Source: Nostoc sp. CHAB 5824
GTDB lineage: Bacteria; Cyanobacteriota; Cyanobacteriia; Cyanobacteriales; Nostocaceae
Reading direction: 5' to 3'
NCBI RefSeq assembly: GCF_020829665.1
Contig: NZ_JAIVFT010000014.1
Location: 62,001-126,000 of the forward strand
Length of the DNA stretch: 64,000 nt
The notes under the pieces were generated by a model. The model ran no database searches, was not told the origin of the DNA, and saw nothing but the letters and a program-made list of their open reading frames with translations. Made by a program: the position numbers and the translations under genes. This document shows, piece after piece, positions 34,987-44,109 of the stretch (within the stretch, counting starts at the first letter, position 1; every line of letters starts with the position of its first letter).

Positions 34987-35059
34987 GAGTCTTACGATTT
35001 TTACAAATAAATAGGATTACTATAGTCCCTAAAGGTATGATGCAAAATAGGAGCGATCG

Positions 35060-37087
35060 CTAAATTTTCACCCATTTCAACACCTTCGGATCTTTATCAT
35101 AGCGGTAGGTAAAGCCATCCTTAGCAGTAATCGACTTCCCAAGGCTTGCCTTACTTCTAATAGTATTAATGCTAAAGTCTGTTAATGTCTGCATTTCTTG
35201 ATGAGACAGACCTACAATTGTGCCTGTATTTGGCGATATTTCAGGCTGAATTTTAGATTCATTATTGGGTAAAACATCTATTGTAATTTCACCATTTTCG
35301 GGAGGATTAGTGACAATTTGTTTTACTTTTTGCAATCGATAATCTTGCACTGTCACAAGTTGCCAACTGGAATCTTGTGATAATTCCAAAACCCATTGAT
35401 GATAATTAAACAAACTTTCTCGATGTCCAACACTGATAAAAGTTGTTTTTGTCTCTTGTAACTGTTGATATAAATTTCCTTCATTATTCAAATCTAAAGC
35501 ACTCGTTGCTTCATCTAATATAGTGAAGCTAGGACGAGTAACTAATAGTCGTGCGAATGCAAGACGTTGTTGTTCTCCTAACGAGAGTATATTTTCCCAA
35601 GAAACTTCTGTATCGAAACCATCGACTCGACTTAGTAAGTTTTGCAAGTTTACTTGTTGCAAAACTTCTTTGAGTTCTGCATCGCTCATTTGACGATTTG
35701 TATTAGGATATACTAACTGTTCACGCAGAGTTCCCAAAATTATATAAGGACGCTGGGGCAAAAATAACACTTCTTCTAGGGGAGGTCGCACCAAACAACC
35801 AGTCCCCGCATTCCACAAACCAGCGATCGCTCTCAATAGAGAACTTTTACCTCGACCACTTGGCCCAACAATCAATAAGCCTTCCCCTGGTTGAACAGAA
35901 AGTGACAAATCTTCAACGATCACCTGCTCATAGTTGGGTGTTTGTAAAGTGACATTCTCAAAAGCGAGATGGTTTTCTTCGATTGTTTTAATAGTACTTA
36001 CTTTCTCTGGTTCTTTGGTAACAAATTCTAACGCATCTGAAAACTCACCCAAACGCTCAACGTAACTAGAAAATCGTCCAGAAGTTCCAAATTCATTGAT
36101 TAATTCTGCTAGAGCATTAGCAAACAGATTGCAAGCTAAACTGGCTTGACCAACTTCTCCAAAATCAATTTCATCTCTAATATGTAAAGGCCCGAGTACT
36201 ATAAATGGAAATATTTGGATAATAGCCTGATATCCTCTGCTAAAAATATCTTTATTTCTCTCCCAATCAATTTTGCGTTTAGCACTTTTTAGCAGATTAC
36301 TAAATCTTCGTTGAATGATATTTGATTCCTGGCTTTCTCCCTGAAAAAAAGCTATCGATTCAGCATGATTCCTAACATGAGTCAGTGCATAACTGTAGTC
36401 GGCTTTAAATTCGAGTTCCTCTTGACTAATTTTATTCAATTCTTGAGTTAAGTAAACAGCAATTACATTGCCTACGATCGTATAAGCAACCAGACAAACT
36501 GCAACAAATTGAGAAATTGACCAGACAATTACTAAAAAAGTCGCCATTTCCAGCCCTTTTTCTAGGAAAGTAGCTGAAAAGCTGAGAGCATTTCTGGTAA
36601 TAGGTTCGATTTCTTGGGCTAGACGTTGATCTGGGTTATCAATATCAGATTTAAAGTTGATTTTATAATAAGCACGATTTCTAAAATATTTTTCTAAAAT
36701 TTGATTATTTAGCCAGTTGTACCAATCAAGAGCAATTTGTTTCCTGATAAATTTAGAAAATCCTACTAAGAACGTTACGCAGATAAGAGCAGCGCCATAA
36801 ACTAATAACGTATTAACAAATTTAGTAAAATCTTTATCTTCAATAATGACATCGACTAAATAGCGACTAACAAAGCTATTAAAGGCAGTTACACCTACGA
36901 GCGCGATGATTAATAATATCAGGAGAAAGAGCATTCCCCACGCACGAATGACGTCTGAAAATGCTCGTCCCCATGCCTCTGTGGGATACCAGTAAGGCCC
37001 TGCGATCGCCTTGACATCTTCCCAAAATTGAGTAAAAGCCGAAGGAGTATTCTTTATGGGTTGATTATGAACAGTTTTAGATTGCAT
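35060..37087 (-). CDS. aptE: ABC transporter (permease-ATPase fusion) of the anabaenopeptin cluster
   Basis: At 675 residues it has the same build as the transporter at 28654-30663: N-terminal FTQFWEDVKAIAGPYWYPTE, an SbmA/BacA-type membrane domain, Walker A GPSGRGKSSLLRAIA near 405, signature LSLGEQQRLAFARLL near 500, Walker B SFTILDEATSALDL, and a C-terminal tail ending TYRYDKDPKVLKWVKI. Identity between the two is roughly 75-80 percent by eye, at DNA level too. It is the last gene of the NRPS cluster, where AptE/ApnE is expected as anabaenopeptin exporter. Either transporter could serve both clusters. Confidence 0.85.
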   Translation of the reverse strand: MQSKTVHNQPIKNTPSAFTQFWEDVKAIAGPYWYPTEAWGRAFSDVIRAWGMLFLLILLIIALVGVTAFNSFVSRYLVDVIIEDKDFTKFVNTLLVYGAALICVTFLVGFSKFIRKQIALDWYNWLNNQILEKYFRNRAYYKINFKSDIDNPDQRLAQEIEPITRNALSFSATFLEKGLEMATFLVIVWSISQFVAVCLVAYTIVGNVIAVYLTQELNKISQEELEFKADYSYALTHVRNHAESIAFFQGESQESNIIQRRFSNLLKSAKRKIDWERNKDIFSRGYQAIIQIFPFIVLGPLHIRDEIDFGEVGQASLACNLFANALAELINEFGTSGRFSSYVERLGEFSDALEFVTKEPEKVSTIKTIEENHLAFENVTLQTPNYEQVIVEDLSLSVQPGEGLLIVGPSGRGKSSLLRAIAGLWNAGTGCLVRPPLEEVLFLPQRPYIILGTLREQLVYPNTNRQMSDAELKEVLQQVNLQNLLSRVDGFDTEVSWENILSLGEQQRLAFARLLVTRPSFTILDEATSALDLNNEGNLYQQLQETKTTFISVGHRESLFNYHQWVLELSQDSSWQLVTVQDYRLQKVKQIVTNPPENGEITIDVLPNNESKIQPEISPNTGTIVGLSHQEMQTLTDFSINTIRSKASLGKSITAKDGFTYRYDKDPKVLKWVKI

Positions 37088-37270
37088 GTTGTAAAAATCA
37101 GTTGAGGCTCTTAAGGCTGACTGAATAATTTTGGTATTTTACTGTATTGACTACATCCTTTGTTTTGCAATGCTTTTAGGTTTTTTACAGTAATTTGCAA
37201 ACAAAGCTTATATGCTTTAGCTGTGGGATGTAGATCGCAGATATTTTTTCCCACCCTACGAGAAGATGGA

Positions 37271-38449
37271 TTATTTAAAGACCCCATTTTGCCATAATTC
37301 CAATACCTCCTTGGCTGTAAAATAGCGTTCTTGCTCAACAGAAAGAAATTTAATCACTGAGCGCATTTTTTCATATTGCTTTCTTGGTTGAGGATTTTGC
37401 AGTTGCTTTTCAAACAGATATTGAAAATTACTAACTCCACTCCATTTGCCAAAGAGAACTTCTATGCTGTTGTGAGGAAAAGCAGCATAACTTTGAGGAT
37501 CGCAAAACAAAGAATTGACATGGATGCCTGATTCGTGGCGTTGAGCAGTTTGAGAGTAAGGTGTAGCTGGACGAACTCCCAATTGCTCAATGTAATCTGT
37601 CACGGCGGCAAGAGCATCATAATTAATCCCCTTGACTTCAATTCCGAAGCGGACTCGCAATCCATTTAATACTTGCTCAAGAGCAACATTTCCGGCTCGT
37701 TCCCCAATCCCGCAAAACGTACCCGATACTAAATTTGCTCCAGCCATGACGGATTGGAGAGTATTTTCGAGAGCCAAGCCCATGTCATTGTGGTAGTGTA
37801 CCCCGAAAGCAACCCCGGTTGTACGTTGGAGTAGGTCGTTAATCCAGATATAGCTCTTTTCTGGACTGAGAACTCCGACTGTATCACAAAGCAGAAAGTG
37901 TTCAATATAAGGGCTGCATGAGCGGATACATTGCACTAAAAAGTCAAAATCGGCTCTGGAGGCATCCTCGGCGGCAAAGTCTACTCTGAGTCCAGCAACC
38001 GTAGTGGCATAGCGCAAATTTTCGACAATTACATCAATGGCGTTTTGGCGAATTCTTTCGATTACTTTTGTTGAGATATTATCATCAATGGTTTTTCCTT
38101 TAAACTCCTTCAACAAACGGATCTGAGGATCTCTAAGAAACAGCAGGCGATCGGAAAGGCCGTAGAAAAGGATGATACGCTTAACTCCGTAGATTTTGGC
38201 TTGATCAATGTACTGCTTTCCCATCAAGGTACAAGCAGCTATCAGAGCATCGAATCCCTCTAATACTAGTGATTTGACTAACTCTTCTTCTTGTTCACAA
38301 ACACTAGGCATGATAGCGAGTCCATCGACTCCCGTTTGGGCGATTAGATGGGCGAGTTGTTGTTTAGTTGAGTAAGAAAAGAAAATGCCTGCTTGTTGTT
38401 CTCCATCCCGCAGGGTTTCATCACAAATTTTGATCGGAAGTGTTTCCAT
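37271..38449 (-). CDS. hphA: Homocitrate/isopropylmalate synthase-like enzyme (candidate HphA), copy 1
   Basis: A DRE-TIM metallolyase of 392 residues that condenses acetyl-CoA with a 2-oxo acid. Motifs: ICDETLRDGEQQAGIFF near 8-24 (metal/substrate Asp, Arg, Asp), VDFAAEDASRADFDFL near 158, FGVHYHNDMGLALEN near 213 (metal His pair) and SGTFCGIGERAGNVALE near 243. It is shorter than LeuA and lacks the allosteric domain. Next to an anabaenopeptin NRPS it is most likely HphA (2-benzylmalate synthase), the first enzyme of homophenylalanine/homotyrosine synthesis. HphB and HphCD are not in the window. NifV is the main alternative; no nif gene is near. Confidence 0.72.
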   Translation of the reverse strand: METLPIKICDETLRDGEQQAGIFFSYSTKQQLAHLIAQTGVDGLAIMPSVCEQEEELVKSLVLEGFDALIAACTLMGKQYIDQAKIYGVKRIILFYGLSDRLLFLRDPQIRLLKEFKGKTIDDNISTKVIERIRQNAIDVIVENLRYATTVAGLRVDFAAEDASRADFDFLVQCIRSCSPYIEHFLLCDTVGVLSPEKSYIWINDLLQRTTGVAFGVHYHNDMGLALENTLQSVMAGANLVSGTFCGIGERAGNVALEQVLNGLRVRFGIEVKGINYDALAAVTDYIEQLGVRPATPYSQTAQRHESGIHVNSLFCDPQSYAAFPHNSIEVLFGKWSGVSNFQYLFEKQLQNPQPRKQYEKMRSVIKFLSVEQERYFTAKEVLELWQNGVFK

Positions 38450-38502
38450 TAGACCTCTTGCAAAATTATTTTAGGGTGGGATAAAGAAGGATATAGAATA
38501 CT

Positions 38503-41500
38503 CTAGTCTGCTCCATCTACCATCAAGGCTTGTAATTGTGTGGCTAATAGTTTGACATTAGGTTCATAAAGCATTTGACCGTGGTTTCCAAGTACAGAAA
38601 TCACCTTAACAGGCTTTTGAGTATAAACTTGCCATCCCCAATCGGGTAGATCGTAATCAGAAAAAGCTTGGAGTTCTTGCAAAACAATTTCCTTAACTTC
38701 TTGAGCGCGGAACAAAACAATGGGGGCAGAAATTGGATGAGTAGGCTGATAATTCGCATAATTAAGCGTTAGCACTTTCATCACTTTCATATTGGTTTTT
38801 AATAAAGAAAGAGTGGAGTGTTCCGGTAAAACATTATTTCGGTACAAATACTCTGCCGCCAAATTCCAACGGCTTTGATCATCTCTTTGAGCAACTAAAT
38901 CCTCATATTGCAGTCCTAAAGAAACTCCCTTTAAGGCTTCAATCCGTCGAATCAATTGCCAAATCCAATCAAGCTCCGCTCTATCAGTAAAATACTCAGG
39001 TTGAGAAACCAGTCCAGCGTCCAAGATAGCTAGTAAACTCACTGTTTCACCTTGCTGTTCGAGTTGGTAAGCCATTTCAAAAGCAACAGCACAACCCGAA
39101 GAGTATCCTGCTAAAATGTATGGACTTTTGGCTTGTTGTTGACGTAATAGATCAATCAGTTGACTCGCATGGACTGCTACTGATTCAGGGAGTGCGCTAA
39201 ATCCGTCTCGTCCTGGAGTTTCGAGTCCATACACTGGCCGCTCAGTTCCTAAATTAATTGCCAAATCTCGAAAATAGAAGCCGTGTCCATTTGCACCAGG
39301 AAGAAAAAATAGAGGGGTTGCATCTCCTTGAGATTGGAGTGAAAGTAAATTAGGATTTGACTGTTGAACCTCAGTATTACAAAGTTGTTCTGACATTTGA
39401 GCAATGGTAGGATTCTGAAATAAACTACTTAAAGAAAGCTGTTGCTCAAACACCTGTTGAATATTATTGAGCAGTTTAATCGCTAATAAAGAATGACCGC
39501 CCAAGTCAAAAAAGTTATCATGAATGCCAATGTCTTGATGTTCAAGTACACTAGACCAAACTTGCGCCAATTGTTCTTCAACTTCGTTGCGTGGGGGTTC
39601 ATATAAGCCCTCAATTACACCATTTGGAGCAGGTAAAGATTTCCGGTCAACTTTGCCATTGGGAGTTAAAGGCAACTCATCTAATACGATAATTTGAGCA
39701 GGTATCATATAATCGGGCAGACGAGATTTCAGATGATTCTTCAATTGAGTAGACAAATCATTAGTGATTCCCGTTATATAAGCAATTAAACTTTGGTTAC
39801 TCTCAGTTTTATATAAAGTGACAATTGCTTCTCTAACTGATGAATGTTGTAACAAAATCGATTCAATTTCACCGAGTTCAATCCTAAAACCTCGTAATTT
39901 AATCTGCTCGTCTATGCGACCTAGATATTCAAGGTTTCCATCACATCTCCATCTTGCTAAGTCGCCAGTTTTGTAAATTCGCTCAATTTTACCGAATAAC
40001 TCAATTTTGATAAATTTCTCGGCGGTTAAATCGGGGCGGTTGAGATAGCCTCGTGCCAAACCTACTCCAGCAATGCACAATTCTCCAGGTATGCCAGGCG
40101 GTAATGGTTGGTTGTAAGCATCTAATATATAGATGCGGATATTAGATAATGGTTGACCAATGGGCGGTTTTTTTCTATTAGGATGACAGAATGCGATGCC
40201 TGCGGCAAGCATAGCGATCGCAGCATTAACTGTAGATTCCGTAGGCCCGTAGCAATTAAAGAAATGCCGTCCCGTTCCCCACTGGGAAACTAACTCGGCT
40301 GGACAAGCTTCACCACCAACGGTTAGACATTGTAAATCGGGTAATGTCGCTTGAGGTAAGACAGATAAGGCCGAAGGCGATAAAAAGCTGTGGGAAATCT
40401 TGCGATCGGTTAAGAAGTCAACCAAGATTTGACTGGGTAACAAGGTTTCTTTTTTAGCAAGATATAAGCAAGCACCAGTGACGAAGGTAGTAGCAATTTC
40501 AGCAACAGATAAATCAAAACTAAAAGAACCAAACTGAAGCAAACGGCTTTGGGATTGAACTTGAAAAGTTTCTGCCCAAGCCAAGCTTAAATTAACAATT
40601 GCGCGATGCTCAATCATCACCCCTTTCGGTCGTCCCGTCGAACCAGAAGTATAGATTACATAAGCCAAATCATTAGGCGTACTTTGAGGGCTGGGATTTT
40701 CTTTTAACGCTTCGGGAAAAGTTTCCTCATCCAAACAAATTACTTGACAGGGGTTTTCGAGGTTAGTTAAGGGTAATTGGTCTAATAGAAAACTTTGGGT
40801 CAGTAACACCGATGTCCCAGAATCTTGTAGCATGAACCCAATCCGTTCTTTGGGATAATTGGGATCAATCGGCACATAAGCACCACCTGCTTTCAGGATA
40901 CCGAGTACAGCAATAATCATTTCCAAAGACCGTTCAACGCAGATACCAATTAAGGTATCTGCCTTAATTTGGTGATTTTGAATTAAATAATGAGCTAATT
41001 GATTCGCTTTTTGATTAAGTTGTTGGTAAGTTAGGCTTTGGGATTCAAACACCAAAGCCAGATTATTTGGGTTTTTAGCAACTTGTTGTTCAAATATCTC
41101 AACTAGAGTTTTATCTTGAGGATAATCGTTTTGAGTTTGATTCCAGCGTTGTAGTTGCAGAAGTTCGGGCGCTGTCATCAAAGACAGAGTATTGATAGGT
41201 TGTTGAGGGCGATCGACAATTCCCTTAAGCAAAATTTCAAACTGTTCCGCCATCCTTTGTATAGTACTCTTCTCAAAGAGATCGGTGGCGTATTCCCAAG
41301 TTAAATCTAACTGCTTATCAGATTCTATGACCAGAAGTGCTAGGTCAAACTTAGCAAACGGATAGGTTAATGGGAGCCATTCAATTTCTAATCCTGGCAA
41401 ACTCAGGTCGGGACTTTCATTATTTTCCAGTGCTAACATGACCTGGAATAAGGGGTTATGGCTCATACTGCGTTCTGGTTGCAACTGTTCTACCAGATAC

Positions 41501-42717
41501 TCAAAAGGAATGTCTTGATGAGAGTATGCATCTAAACAAGTTTGGCGAGTTTGTTGCAGAAACTCGATAAAGCTTTGTTCAGGCTTGATTTGGTTACGCA
41601 GTATCAAGGTATTGACAAAAAAGCCAATTAACCCTTCTGTATGGCTATGGGTGCGGTTAGCAATAGGAGAACCAATACATAAGTCTTTTTGACGACTGTA
41701 ACGAGAAAGCAGAACACTAAAAGCCGCCAATAAAGTCATGAACAAACTTGCCCCTTGCTGTTGACTTAAAGCTTTAATGGCAAGAGTTAAGTCAGGCGGT
41801 AGGGAGTAGCGATCGCGATCGCCTCGGTAGCTTTGCAATGCTGGACGGGGATAATCGGTAGGTAACTCCAGTAATGGAGAAGCATCACTGAGTTGATTTT
41901 TCCAATAGTTGATCTGGGTTTCTAATACTTCCCCTTGTAACCAGTTTCTTTGCCAGTTTGCGTAGTCGCTGTATTGAATAGGTAAAGGAGATAGGTTTGG
42001 GGTCTGTCCTTGGGCAAAACCGATATAAACTTGTCGTAACTCACGGACAAACACCCCCATTGACCAGCCATCACTGATAATGTGGTGCATATTGATGAGC
42101 AGCACATATTTCTGCTCCTTGAGTTGCAGCAATTTTGCTTTAAACAAAGGGCCAGTATTTAAGTCAAATGGTTCTTGAACATGAGCATCGATAAAATGCT
42201 GGATGTTTGAAGAGTGGGGATGTTCATCAAGGTTTCGCCAGTCTTGTACAGTTAAAACTTCGATGTCGTCTATATTTTGGATCGCAATTTGAGGTTGTCC
42301 CGCCACTGTAGGAAAATACATCCTAAGACTGTCATGCCGATTAAGCAAATAAGCCAAACTAGAATGCAAAGCATCAATATTGAGGTTTCCATCCAGTTGT
42401 AAAACCATCGGCATATTGTAACTAGCTGATGGGCCTTGGATTTGTGCTAACAGCCAGAGGCGTTGTTGAGCAAAGGAAAGCGGCTTCGGGGCATCATCTG
42501 GTAAGGTCGGAATTTCCTCTGATATGACAGTTCTGGCTTTGGCAGAATTTAAGAACGCTAATATATCTGCTTTGTTGGTTTGAATTTCCTGCTTGAGTTC
42601 AGAAGTTAAAGCATTTTTGGTTGTACGAAGCCGTAATTTATCATCTTCAGCCCAAATTCGACATCCTATATTCTGCAAACGAAGCATTAAAGAAACTACT
42701 TGCTCTTTTTGTGTCAT
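38503..42717 (-). CDS. aptD: Anabaenopeptin-type NRPS, terminal module C-A-PCP-TE
   Basis: A 1404-residue synthetase. Order: TubC-type docking domain (1-57, SLMLRLQNIGCRIWAEDDKL), condensation domain with HHIISDGWSMG near 211, adenylation domain with YTSGSTGRPKG near 695, carrier site DNFFDLGGHSLLA near 1063, and thioesterase with AGYSSGCAVAF near 1197 and the late GNHGQM His. The TE should cyclise the hexapeptide onto the Lys side chain. My reading of the specificity residues is DLAFTGCVNK, which I cannot assign; anabaenopeptins usually carry Phe or another hydrophobic residue here. The A domain has an in-frame insertion near 40189-40220. The ATG overlaps the TAG/TGA junction relic described at 42709-42736. 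Confidence 0.9.
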   Translation of the reverse strand: MTQKEQVVSLMLRLQNIGCRIWAEDDKLRLRTTKNALTSELKQEIQTNKADILAFLNSAKARTVISEEIPTLPDDAPKPLSFAQQRLWLLAQIQGPSASYNMPMVLQLDGNLNIDALHSSLAYLLNRHDSLRMYFPTVAGQPQIAIQNIDDIEVLTVQDWRNLDEHPHSSNIQHFIDAHVQEPFDLNTGPLFKAKLLQLKEQKYVLLINMHHIISDGWSMGVFVRELRQVYIGFAQGQTPNLSPLPIQYSDYANWQRNWLQGEVLETQINYWKNQLSDASPLLELPTDYPRPALQSYRGDRDRYSLPPDLTLAIKALSQQQGASLFMTLLAAFSVLLSRYSRQKDLCIGSPIANRTHSHTEGLIGFFVNTLILRNQIKPEQSFIEFLQQTRQTCLDAYSHQDIPFEYLVEQLQPERSMSHNPLFQVMLALENNESPDLSLPGLEIEWLPLTYPFAKFDLALLVIESDKQLDLTWEYATDLFEKSTIQRMAEQFEILLKGIVDRPQQPINTLSLMTAPELLQLQRWNQTQNDYPQDKTLVEIFEQQVAKNPNNLALVFESQSLTYQQLNQKANQLAHYLIQNHQIKADTLIGICVERSLEMIIAVLGILKAGGAYVPIDPNYPKERIGFMLQDSGTSVLLTQSFLLDQLPLTNLENPCQVICLDEETFPEALKENPSPQSTPNDLAYVIYTSGSTGRPKGVMIEHRAIVNLSLAWAETFQVQSQSRLLQFGSFSFDLSVAEIATTFVTGACLYLAKKETLLPSQILVDFLTDRKISHSFLSPSALSVLPQATLPDLQCLTVGGEACPAELVSQWGTGRHFFNCYGPTESTVNAAIAMLAAGIAFCHPNRKKPPIGQPLSNIRIYILDAYNQPLPPGIPGELCIAGVGLARGYLNRPDLTAEKFIKIELFGKIERIYKTGDLARWRCDGNLEYLGRIDEQIKLRGFRIELGEIESILLQHSSVREAIVTLYKTESNQSLIAYITGITNDLSTQLKNHLKSRLPDYMIPAQIIVLDELPLTPNGKVDRKSLPAPNGVIEGLYEPPRNEVEEQLAQVWSSVLEHQDIGIHDNFFDLGGHSLLAIKLLNNIQQVFEQQLSLSSLFQNPTIAQMSEQLCNTEVQQSNPNLLSLQSQGDATPLFFLPGANGHGFYFRDLAINLGTERPVYGLETPGRDGFSALPESVAVHASQLIDLLRQQQAKSPYILAGYSSGCAVAFEMAYQLEQQGETVSLLAILDAGLVSQPEYFTDRAELDWIWQLIRRIEALKGVSLGLQYEDLVAQRDDQSRWNLAAEYLYRNNVLPEHSTLSLLKTNMKVMKVLTLNYANYQPTHPISAPIVLFRAQEVKEIVLQELQAFSDYDLPDWGWQVYTQKPVKVISVLGNHGQMLYEPNVKLLATQLQALMVDGAD
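40189..40220. repeat. Repeat-derived in-frame insertion in the aptD adenylation domain
   Basis: The DNA reads ATGCGATGCCTGCGGCAAGC plus ATAGCGATCGCAGC, the dispersed-repeat block also seen in kdpG. The protein reads AAIAMLAAGIAFCHPN where the paralogous first A domain of aptC has just ASIAICEPN. The repeat thus added about seven residues right after the specificity loop without breaking the frame. Confidence 0.6.
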
Positions 42718-42736
42718 AGTTCAATTTCCTCTTCGT
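42709..42736. repeat. Junction duplication, copy next to aptD start
   Basis: These 28 bases are repeated at 44082-44109 with one mismatch. On the minus strand they read GAAGAGGAAATTGAACTATG and on into ACACAA. At 44082 the same bases encode the genuine C-terminal docking tail EEEIEL of aptC. Here they precede aptD, out of any gene, as an orphan copy of that tail followed by the true aptD start. Confidence 0.85.
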
Positions 42737-42761
42737 TATGGCAAGTAACGCGATTCTCCTT

Positions 42762-42808
42762 CTCCTGGCAAAGACGCTGCGCGAACGGAGACGCTGCGCG
42801 ATCGCAAG
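42762..42808. repeat. Dispersed repeat downstream of hphA copy 2
   Basis: The spacer between the aptD start and the hphA-like stop holds two GAGACGCTGCGCGA-type units (CAAAGACGCTGCGCGAACGG, AGACGCTGCGCGATCGCAAG). It belongs to the same G/C-rich repeat family as the kdpG insertion. Confidence 0.65.
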
Positions 42809-42810
42809 GA

Positions 42811-43989
42811 TTACTTAAAAGCCCCATTTTTCCATAACTCCAACACTTCGTTTGCTGTAAAATAGCGTTCTTGTTCAATAGCAAAAGATTTGATTGCGGA
42901 GCGCATTTTCTCATATTGCTCTCTGGGTTGGGGATTGTGCAGTTGTTTTTCAAACAGATATTGAAAATTACTAGCTCCACTCCATTTGCCGAAAATAACG
43001 TTTACACTGCTGTGAGGAAAAGCATCATAGCTTTTGGAGTCAGACAACAAAGAATTGATATGAACACCCGTTTCATGCCTTTGAGCAGCTTGAGAGTAAG
43101 GGTGAGCGGGACGAACTCCTAATTGCTCAATGCAGCCAGTTACTGCGGCAAGAGCATCATAATTAATTCCGCTGACTTCAATTCCGAAGCGGACTCGCAA
43201 CCCATTTAAGACCTGCTCGATGGCAACATTTCCGGCTCGCTCTCCAATACCGCCAAATGTACCCGATACAAAACTAGCTCCGGCCATCAGGGACTGGAGG
43301 GTATTTTCCAGAGCCATACCCATATCATTGTGGTAGTGTACCCCCAATGCCACCCCTGAAGTAGATTGAAGCAAGTCATTAACCCAGATATAGCTCTTTT
43401 CTGGAGTGAGAATTCCTACTGTATCGCAGAGAAAGAAGTTTTCAATGTAAGGGCTACATGAGCGGATACATTGCACTAAAAAGTCAAAATCGGCTCTTGA
43501 GGTATCCTCGCCTGCGAAGTCTACGGTCAGTCCTGCTACCTTTGTGGCATAGTGCAAATTTTCGACAATTGAATCAATAGCATTTTGGCGAATTCTATCG
43601 ATTACTTTGGCTGGGATGTCATCATCAATAGTTTTTCCTTGAAACTCTTTCATCAAACGGATCTGAGGATCTCTCAGAAAGAGTAGTCGGTCAGAAAGGG
43701 CATAGAACAGGACGATTCGCTTAATACCGCAGTCTTTTACTTGATCGATGAACTGCTTTTTCATCAAGGTAGCCGAAAAAATTAGACTATCCAATCCCTT
43801 TGATATTAATGTTTTAGCTAGTTCAGTTTCTTGCTCACAGACAAAGGGCATAATGTCGATTCCATGAACCCCTGTTTGGGCAATTAAATGGGCAAGTTTA
43901 TGTTTAGTTGGATAAGAGAAGAAAATGCCCGGTTGTTGTTCTCCATCGCGCAGGGTATCATCGTAAATCTTGATAGGAAGGGTTTCCAT
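42811..43989 (-). CDS. hphA: Homocitrate/isopropylmalate synthase-like enzyme (candidate HphA), copy 2
   Basis: The second 392-residue copy is about 80 percent identical to the gene at 37271-38449, with all motifs kept: IYDDTLRDGEQQPGIFF, FAGEDTSRADFDFL, LGVHYHNDMGMALEN, SGTFGGIGERAGNVAIE. One notable difference is FGGIGER here against FCGIGER in copy 1. It sits between aptC and aptD and is flanked by a 28-base direct duplication of the aptC/aptD junction, so it was inserted there after the NRPS genes were already adjacent. Presumed role as for copy 1: homo-aromatic amino acid supply. Confidence 0.72.
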   Translation of the reverse strand: METLPIKIYDDTLRDGEQQPGIFFSYPTKHKLAHLIAQTGVHGIDIMPFVCEQETELAKTLISKGLDSLIFSATLMKKQFIDQVKDCGIKRIVLFYALSDRLLFLRDPQIRLMKEFQGKTIDDDIPAKVIDRIRQNAIDSIVENLHYATKVAGLTVDFAGEDTSRADFDFLVQCIRSCSPYIENFFLCDTVGILTPEKSYIWVNDLLQSTSGVALGVHYHNDMGMALENTLQSLMAGASFVSGTFGGIGERAGNVAIEQVLNGLRVRFGIEVSGINYDALAAVTGCIEQLGVRPAHPYSQAAQRHETGVHINSLLSDSKSYDAFPHSSVNVIFGKWSGASNFQYLFEKQLHNPQPREQYEKMRSAIKSFAIEQERYFTANEVLELWKNGAFK

Positions 43990-44081
43990 TGTTTTATACT
44001 CTTTAGGTAAGAAAAGATTCAGGTTTAGTTGTACAAAAGGCTACTGCTGTAATTAGCAATTGATCCGTTTCCAGGGAATAC

Positions 44082-44109
44082 TTGCGTCATAGTTCAATTT
44101 CCTCTTCGT
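44082..44109. repeat. Junction duplication, copy at the aptC end
   Basis: This copy encodes the last residues and stop of aptC and the overlapping vestigial ATGACGCAA that matches the aptD start (ATGACACAA at 42717). After the vestige the reading frame has no NRPS sequence. It marks the left border of the inserted hphA-like segment (42737-44081). Confidence 0.85.

Noticed and set aside
42714..42980. 88-residue minus-strand open frame ending EEEIEL
   Set aside because: It is a shadow of the hphA-like gene's 3' end that runs into the duplicated aptC tail; useful as evidence of the duplication but not a gene.
42811..43989. NifV (homocitrate synthase for nitrogenase) as the identity of the 392-residue enzymes
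   Set aside because: Kept only as an alternative: two copies embedded in an NRPS cluster and no nif genes nearby favour an HphA role.
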